Source: Chaenocephalus aceratus | Taxonomy: Eukaryota > Chordata > Actinopteri > Perciformes > Channichthyidae | DNA: 64,000 nucleotides | Direction: 5' to 3' | Assembly (NCBI GenBank): GCA_023974075.1 | Contig: CM043792.1 | Coordinates: forward strand, 19,352,824-19,416,823 | In this document: positions 56,190-64,000 of the stretch, piece after piece | Numbering within the stretch: the stretch's first letter is position 1 | Layout: every line of letters starts with the position of its first letter | Notes under the pieces: generated by a model | What the model saw: only the letters and a program-made list of their open reading frames with translations | The model's database searches: none | What the model was told of the DNA's origin: nothing | Position numbers and translations under genes: made by a program

Positions 56190-59100
56190 GTGGGTTTTTT
56201 TTCCCCCTTTTTTGTTATTGTTTGTTTTTCTCCTTGGGTTGAGGGGAGGTCTGTTGTATAAGCCTGTGTCATGTTGACCTCTCCTGTTACATTTCTTATT
56301 TTGTCATTTTCTGGATTTTATGTAGTCCTACATGTGTGCAAAATAAAATGAAAAGAAAAGTAGTTTTATAATGTCACTGAAAATATTATGCATACCTGCA
56401 ATAAGTATGAATGGGTAATGCTGTAACTTTTCCAAGGAAAATGAATGTGAAAGTTCTTTTTAAAATCCTATCAATAGCTTAGTGATGGCACCTGCGAAGA
56501 TTTCCCAAAACTTTGTTTAAACTTCCATGTATCTTCATTCATACTATGTTCACCAGCTGTGCCCTCAGCTAGCAGTGTCGCTATACGGAAATTATTGGTT
56601 GTATTGTGGTGGGACAAACCACATAACTGACCATTTTTCAGACCTTTGAAACGGTAACACGGTAATCCTCTGTAAGAACTTTAAACACAGAGAAAGGCAG
56701 TCTTTCTGTGGTTTAATTTGAACTTGTTTGTTTTGGGCTGTCTCCAACATGTGCTGCAGATAGACACTTTCTCACAGAGCTCCTCAGCCTGGAGCTTTTT
56801 CCTACTCGCTCTCTCTTCTTTGACTCTGAGTGTGGGGCTCACCCATGGCCTCAGTGGATCTATTGGCTAGACAAAATGTTCTTGGTCTTTTCACTTCTTG
56901 TCCCCTTTCCCCTGCCATGCTATTAGCTGTTGAATTGTGTATCCTTTCTGTGCTGTAAATTGCCAAAATAACAGCAACAGCCCCAAGCCAGCCCTGTATC
57001 ACTGACGTTTACATATCATGCACCACTAAACTCTATATGAAATGTGCATACATAAAAATCCCCTGTAAAAGTTTCTACAGCAACCAGATGAGCTCTATTG
57101 CCAATTTTAAAGAGGAGATTATTACTTGGAAAACATGACCTGGGGGACTGTGGCTGTCTCCAATATTCCAGGGTGTTTTAGTGTCCGTACTGAGAAACAG
57201 ATAGGGCCATAATGATTGGCCTTTTACACTTTAATAGAGCTAAGTCTGGAACATGAACATAAATCTCAGACTGTGACACACAATCTGTTGGTGAGGGTCA
57301 GGAGGAGGGGAGATGGTAATATAAGCTAGCTCTTGGGAGTAGCCATTGATTTTTTACGCTATAAGCTAATGGGCCGAGAGTGAGATAAGGAAATAAGAGA
57401 AACACTGGCAGGATTGTAATAAGTTGACGAGGAGCTGCTGACACATGATACCCGAATGCCCCACCCGTGGATGCAGACAAATGAAACCTAATAGTATTTA
57501 CCGCCATTACCCATCTGGATGGAGAACAGCTGCAGAGGACTTTGTTGTCCTGCTTGTAAACAAACCTTCTTTTCTCAAAACTTACCAGGATGTCTTTTCC
57601 AACCACACCTATGTTCCTCATGCAGCTTTTTTGTTTGAAACCCTGCTGATCAGCGCAAAGAGATAAATAAGTGATTACCCTGTGAAAGGGAAAGGATGCA
57701 GAGGTCCTTTTGTAGGATTTGGTAAGAGCTTGAAAGCCCCCCTCTTCCCCTCCCCCATTCTGAGGCCTCCTGGGCACCATTAACACCATGAGAGAGGGGC
57801 ACGGACTTCCAAGGTTTGGTAGGGCTGGAGTACATAAACATCTGGAAGGCATTACACTGCCCAAGGGTGAAACGGAGGGAGGCGATGACGGGGGAGTGAG
57901 TGTGTGTGTTTTCATCAAGCTGTGTGTGTTTTACTGACTTAATTGCATTGTTTTGTGAGAGTGAGGGTATGGAACTGTGACCTCTTGAGAAATACTTGGA
58001 GTTGAATGCATTTGGGAGTCAACACAGAGATGAAGCCAGATAGTGAAGTACTCTTTCTCGGGGTTGCTGCAGGGGTGATGTATTGGTCCTCATGCAAGCA
58101 GCCTGTATGGTTCTTTGTTCGTGCAACTTGTTTGAAGACTGGGTCTTTCACTTGGCGGCAGGATGTAGGGCTCTGGACCCTCTTGGCAACAGAGCAGCTC
58201 CATCTGAGCCTGGCCTATAACAAGATGGCTTTGTATGTGCGATCACCATCCTGCTCCTCCCTTCCTTCCCCTAACCAAAACTCTACCTATAGCCGTAGCC
58301 TCAGGCACCGTGCACCAGGTGCCCCCCCTCATTAGCCTCACAGCCGCTCAGGTCCTGCTGCTTATACAGGGCAGAAGGGACCTCATGGTAACCTGACCTT
58401 CACTGGGACCAAAGGCAGCACCCTCTTTAATCAATGGGCTGTGACATCGGCCGGGAGCCAGGCCATCCGACAGTCTGACAGGGAGCAGCATGTGATACAC
58501 CGCATCGATGCTCTTTATACCATATACAGTGTATCACTCTTCCCTTTTGTGCGATAGTACTTTGTTGTGACAGCGTGATAGTTCTAAGCGCTCAATCATA
58601 TGACTTGCTGAAGGCCTCATTTTGTTGGTCATGAATGAAGCCAGCCTCTAGGCGAACCCAAAGATTTACAGTCAGATTTTAGGTCACTGCATCTAATAGC
58701 AATTACTGAATAATGAAAAACAGAGAGTTAAGTCAGACGGGAACATTCGCAGCCATTTTGTGAGATTTTCCTGGCTGTGGAGCTTTCAACACCCCCACCT
58801 CTTTTGTCATTTTTTAAGAGAGAGCTGAGTCCTCTCCATAACACTAACACATGCTGAGCTTGGCCACCTGCCTGAGGCTCACTAGAGACAGGCTCTGGAT
58901 GGTCCTTTCCCCCTCCACATTTACCCCCTCGAACCCCGCTAAATGTCCCATTCCACCTTTTCGTCCTTGCTCCATCTCCCACCATGCCCTGCTGTCAGTC
59001 GTCTGTTTTTGAGCAGACATTTCACAGACACTCCCACTGAGACCAGTGACCTCATCAGCGAGCAGGAAGTCAGAGGGTTCATGTTCCTCCTGTGAGAGTA

Positions 59101-60300
59101 ATCCCACACATCTCTGCGTATTGGATTCAGGAGAGGGGATAGCATTGGGGGGGGGGAACGGGGGTGTGGAGTCCCCACGCTTACGAGTTTCTCACTATCA
59201 GACCATGCCACATCATCATTCTCAACACATGGCCATGGACTTTGGTTTAAGTTCCTCTGGAAGGAGAACAATCTCAGTGGAAAACCAGCTGGATCCAGGT
59301 GTCTTTACTTCCTCAGCTCCAAACAGATGCAGCGTGGCAGTGGAACAATGTGGAGGAAGAGATGAGTTTTGAAGAGGAAGGAGCTTTTAACAAATGACGA
59401 ATGACGTTTTGTATGTGTATGTTTATCAATTAATAGACAAAGACTGCTCTGTTCCCCCATACGTCAGGGAATAATCATTCATTTGAAGCATCAGGGACAG
59501 ACAAACTGATTGGTGGCGTTTCCCAGTGGTGGGCCAATGACCTTGACTATTTGTCCGTCCCTTCCTGCCAAACTTCTGTTGCCTCAACAAATGACATCAT
59601 GGGGAATATAAACTAACAACTCCTGACTGGACACACCCACCTGGCCTTATCGAAGCAAGGATAGCATAGCACATTTTATGTCTTTGTGGTTATGTAGCCA
59701 GATCTAGGTATATCTTAATTGAGATTGTAAAGACAAGCAAAGCCACATTTTATTACAGTGTTACATCGTGTGAAGAAATACAAATTCAGTTTATTGTTCT
59801 GGTATACTGCTGAACATATTGTTCGGAGAGTTTCTTGTGCTACTGTATTGATCCATTTCCATTTCACAGAACTGTTACGTGTGAGTACATGCTTGCAGCA
59901 GATCAATGAAGCACCAATTAAATGTACCCTGGAGCAATATCATGCACACACGCAGGATCACAAACGCCCACTCCAAAAACAAAGAGAAGATCATATATAC
60001 AGTACATTAGTCCACATACCTAATATGACCCAGAACTCAAAGTTGTAAACAACACTTTCTGACTCATTTGTTTCACATCCCAAACACACCTCTCTCTCCT
60101 AACCTCTTTCAGGGAGTGAGTTAAGTGAGTTGCAACATGTTTGTTACCGGCAGGTCTCAATTTGTGCTGACTCTGCACGAAAACACTTTTGTTTCAGAGG
60201 ATTGCGTCTGAGCTTGGCCACTCCCGAGGTGCACTGCACGAAGACTCAAGCAAAAAGGCCAAGCGAAATAGAGAGAACCCAAGAGGAGCACACAAGGCCT
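56190..60300. other. Gene-poor stretch, no supported feature
   Basis: Moderate G+C. A 206-codon open frame at 57298-57918 (minus) shows no domain, and I do not support it. Around 58.1-59.4 kb the sequence is less AT-rich and of higher complexity than the rest, which could be regulatory. This was not demonstrated. Confidence 0.35.
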
Positions 60301-60308
60301 GGCAAAAA

Positions 60309-60310
<2 letters not shown>

Positions 60311-60360
<50 letters not shown>
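60311..60360. repeat. (GT)25 microsatellite
   Basis: A pure GT tract. It accounts for several Cys-Val and Thr-His open frames on both strands. Confidence 0.98.
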
Positions 60361-60365
<5 letters not shown>

Positions 60366-61094
60366 CAGCGGAGAGGGGGGATAACACACACAGCAGCTCA
60401 GCTCATCACAGATGGTTGCCCATGGGAACATTGACGGTTTTGTGCCCAGATGTGTGGGAGGGAGACAGAAATGAACAGTCATATCTTCTGTTCTCTTCAA
60501 CAAATCTGCCGTACAAGTCTGCCGTATTTCCAGGCACTTGGCATCAGTGATTCGATCGCTGATTCCAGCACGCACAAATAATGAGCTTTTCTGGCCTCGA
60601 ACAGTTTGTGTACACTTCTAACACACCCGAAGACGGTGTACCAGAAGGAAGCGTTAACATGTATTTCTTTCTCTCAGACTTATCGTTCAGGAAGGGGAAT
60701 GCTGCAATAAAGTGACAATTTAAACAGCACCACATGTCTGTGAGGCCCGCTGTCACCAGGCCGTATCACAATCAGCCCTCTCTGCATCAGACGTGCAGTC
60801 AACGTGGAGGCGTTATGTGTTTTAAGAGCCCTTTCTCCTCTCCTTCTGACTCTGTGCCAATATTCGTACTTTAGTGAAACAGAACATTCTGATAGAGACA
60901 GCAGTGAGACTGGGAGGACATTCACTGATAAACTCTGATCCCTTACAATGAGAACATTCAGACTTTGTAGCCAGGGATGAGCTGCTCTCACTCAACAACC
61001 AGCAGCTCACCATGGTGCCTCCAGGCCTGAAGTCATTCACTGGAGATCTGATTTACTGCCCGGAATATATCTATATATATAAACTGGGTCAAAT

Positions 61095-61320
61095 TAATCA
61101 GAGATATTCAAGATTCAAATTCAAGATTTAAAGGTTTTACTGTCATATGCACAAAGCTGTAGAAATGGCAATGAAAATCTTATGACCTGAGCTCCTCCAG
61201 CAATCCAACATATACAATAAAATACTAAATATAAAATAAAAAGTAGTGCAAAAAGTCTATATACATATAAATAGAATATGATATGTACAAGATATGGTTG
61301 AAACTGGAAAAGAAAAGGTG
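61095..61320. repeat. Retroelement tail-like fragment
   Basis: AAAGGTTTTACTGTCATATG followed by A/T-rich text with AATAAAATAC and GTAGTGCAAAAAG resembles a teleost non-LTR retroelement 3' region. Ends are not defined. Confidence 0.4.
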
Positions 61321-61329
61321 TAATATTGA

Positions 61330-64000
61330 TATGAGTCATTGGAAGTCATTGTTGTGTGATGTTTAGATGGAGGGAAATAGAATGGAAGTGTTGAGAAGTG
61401 TTAGAGTATGTGAAAGGGAGAGAAAGTGTTGCTGTGGAAATAAGTCTAATGGAGTCTGAAGTCTCGAAGGTCAAGAGGGCCGGCGTTGATGTAGGAACGT
61501 CATGAACCATTGCTGTGTGGGAAAACTGGGGAATATTTTCAGGTCTGTTTGGGATAATTGAAGTGCGTCCTTCAGCTGGAGTGTGTGTCGGCAGAGCATT
61601 AGTCATACAGAGAGGGAGGGGAGAAGAGGAGAAGGGAAAGGGGTTTGGTCCTTGAGCAGGTCTGGTTCCCATTAGACCAGAGGCCCGGGGTCGGTTTGTT
61701 TGTACAGGCAGAACGTCCCAAAGGAGAACAGCTAGATGTTGCTCCTCCCAACCGCCATGGAGGGAGTATCAGCTGCAGTGCTTCACTCTCCCTCGTATAC
61801 TTCTTCCCACCCAACCACCCACCCCTCTGGAACAAAGTCCAAACGGGTCTTCTAAACTGTTTACGGATGTTCTCTGTTTACGTGCTATTCATGAGAGCTG
61901 TGTCGAGAGTTCCTGTCAGAACCCCTCGGCTCTATTGTCCCAGAAACCCAGCCATGTGATGCCGTGTCATTCATGTGTGAACCAAACCCTGGTTATTAAT
62001 CAGCTCCATGCGTCTAATGGGCATGCAGAGACAGGTCCATGGCTCACATTGGTTGGGCTACAGCACTGCAGTCACACGCTCCTTTTTCGGCATACACACA
62101 GGCCAATCAATAAAAAGCTTTTCCACAAGAAGGGGTTGAACAATGCTTGTGTAACACATTTGTTTAGATTAGTGTGTTGGGTCATGGAACATTTTTCCAA
62201 CATAAATATTGCAGCTCTGTACTTGTCAGTTATTTGTACAACTTTTGCAACATGAGCTTCCCTCCAGCACACCTCCCTGCAGGGACTTTTTGTTGTTTAG
62301 CCGCTGTGCTCACTATAAAAAAGCAGTTAAGAGATAGAAGTCAGTCAGACTTGACCGGGACCGTAGTGGATTGTGGGCAATAAAAGGCCTTACAACACCA
62401 AGACCACATGCAGAAACACTAACAGGTAAATAAAGCGTGGAGACTGATTGAAGCCACATGACTTTGACGCCACTGTGGTGTGACAGACGAGGTCGTAAAG
62501 ATCTGAGTGCACAGTGAGCGACTCAAAGTAAAACACAGACCTGTTGATGTTGCGGTAAAATGGTGAGGAAGTTCTCATCCGCTACTCTACGCAGCATTAA
62601 AAGTCAGAGAAGGGGGGGGTTCTAAGGGGGGTCGGGGGAAAGGGAAGGGGATGATGTTTCTCCCTCGGCGCTCTGCAGGGAGCGGCTGGGGAGTGGAGCC
62701 GTGATTTATGGAAGCCAGAACTTCACTGCATCTTTTCCAGGAATTCGGGGCTGTTCTGACGGGCCGGGGGTTGGCTGAGGAAGGGGTTAGGGGCAAGAGT
62801 AGTCCGAGGCCAAGATGAGAGCAATATTTCACTCAGGCCGTTAAATCAATTCACCTCCAGAAGGAGCCAAGCTGGAGAGCATTCTGTCTTTTCCTTTTGC
62901 GAGTCGCTTTGACGTTAGGCCTCTCCAGGTCCCTAGAGGTTAAGGCTGTTCTCTAAGTTGGAGAGCTACAATGTAACCGTGTTATTGGAACTGGTAGAAG
63001 TCAGCGCCGCAGATCATTACGTGACAAACATTCGGCCCGGGTTAAAGAATAACTGAAATTCTTTAAAACAGCAATGAAAGTCCAACATTTAGTGCATTGA
63101 GGCCTCCTGCTCTTTTCCACTGGGAGCAAAGCACATTTATTTGAGCAGAGTGAACAATGAGATCATCATCATTTCAAAGCTGACACCTCGACTATAAATG
63201 AAAGCACATTGTAGAAATAGGATTTATAAATAAAAATAGACGAATGTATTTCCAAAACATCCCTGACACTGATTGTGTTGGTGTGTGTGGCTACAGCATC
63301 AGAGAACCATCTTGGATCTTGGGTCTGGATTAGTTACACCAGTAAAAACGGTGGTCCTGTTGCTTCTTTACCAGAGGGAAGAATGTCTAATTCAATCTGT
63401 TTTAGGTTAGTGAGATTACTGCCATTCATAGAAGAATTCGTGTGAGCTGTTCATTAAAGCCACATTTATTTTTTTGTTATCCAGCAGCGATATTAGTCAG
63501 TTTTATGGAGCAGTCTCTGCGGCAGCTGCAATGTTGCCAAATTCAGCATTTTAGGGAAGAACACTTGACACTCAGTCACACACACATGCACAACTCTGGC
63601 TTTATGTTTCCCATCATCAACCACCAACTGCCTAAAAACTAAAACAATTGTTATGTATATGTTCTTCACAGTGAAAGCTATCCCCTATCAACCCTGCAGT
63701 CTGCCAGATAATGATTTGTTCTGTGACACCATGCTCTACTGGCGTGACCAACCCAGCTGGCAAGCAGCAGCATGAGCTAACAGTCATCATGTAAAAACCT
63801 CATTGACTTACAGATGTGTGTATCCAAGGCCGACGGCTTCACTGACGTTAGGGCTCTTCCAAATGCATTCAGTGTGACATCTAATAGAGGGCAACACGCT
63901 TTAGTCATCATGGCTCATCCTGGGCTTCCGCGGGGGGAAAAGTGACGGCAGGATGTCATTAACGAAGCATGGTGATTATCGAGTGATGGGATATTGTATG
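61330..64000. other. Right end of window, no gene supported
   Basis: No exon, repeat with ends or RNA gene could be supported. G-rich runs at about 62611-62645 are low-complexity. In mammals PDE4A follows CDC37, but I saw none of its domains here. Confidence 0.35.

Noticed and set aside
57298..57918. 206-codon open frame on the minus strand
   Set aside because: No recognisable domain, Pro/Ser-rich low-quality composition and no splice or promoter context. Likely a chance opening in less AT-rich DNA.
61000..64000. PDE4A exons expected from mammalian synteny
   Set aside because: No catalytic-domain or UCR motifs seen on either strand.

Overview
The window is vertebrate genomic DNA, almost certainly from a teleost (ray-finned) fish. 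Genes are split into many short exons with GT-AG introns. Dinucleotide microsatellites are common, and the repeats are of fish type: Tc1-like, hAT-like and TTAA-flanked DNA transposons, solo LTRs, and L2-like LINE tails. No bacterial-style operons, CRISPR arrays or tRNA/rRNA genes were seen. Exon borders below were read by hand from splice signals and reading-frame phase, without any database search.

All recognised genes lie on the minus strand, so transcription runs from high to low coordinates. From left to right: (1) the first two coding exons of raver1, an RNA-binding splicing co-regulator (1335-3908), with the rest off the left edge; (2) a repeat-rich gap of about 4.7 kb; (3) a complete 23-coding-exon TYK2-type Janus kinase (8651-17032, 1162 aa) with a noncoding exon 1 near 18.2 kb; (4) complete cdc37, the HSP90 kinase co-chaperone (19908-23152, 376 aa); (5) complete cmc4, a twin-CX9C mitochondrial protein (24658-24932, 64 aa); (6) four tandem ICAM-like immunoglobulin-superfamily genes, called here A (26.2-29.6 kb), B (32.4-34.5 kb), C (36.4-41.5 kb) and D (43.2-47.2 kb); (7) a Tc1-like transposon (47868-49354); (8) about 14.6 kb in which only repeats and one uncertain coiled-coil ORF could be supported.

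The raver1-TYK2-CDC37-ICAM grouping matches the mammalian block at human 19p13.2, which supports calling the kinase TYK2 and the Ig genes ICAM homologues. TYK2 carries interferon and IL-12-family cytokine signals, CDC37 loads kinases onto HSP90, and ICAMs are leukocyte-adhesion ligands of beta2 integrins. The block is therefore largely immune-related by neighbourhood, although co-regulation is not shown by the sequence.

The most interesting part is the ICAM array. The four copies share a signal peptide, D1 and D2 plan with phase-1 exons but differ at functional points. A has no visible transmembrane exon and a tyrosine-motif tail. B has two alternative transmembrane last exons. C has an extra intron splitting its D2 exon, with a solo LTR in that intron, and Gln in place of the candidate integrin-binding Glu. 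D has five Ig domains but no convincing membrane exon. A Leu in the kinase APE motif of TYK2 is also worth checking.
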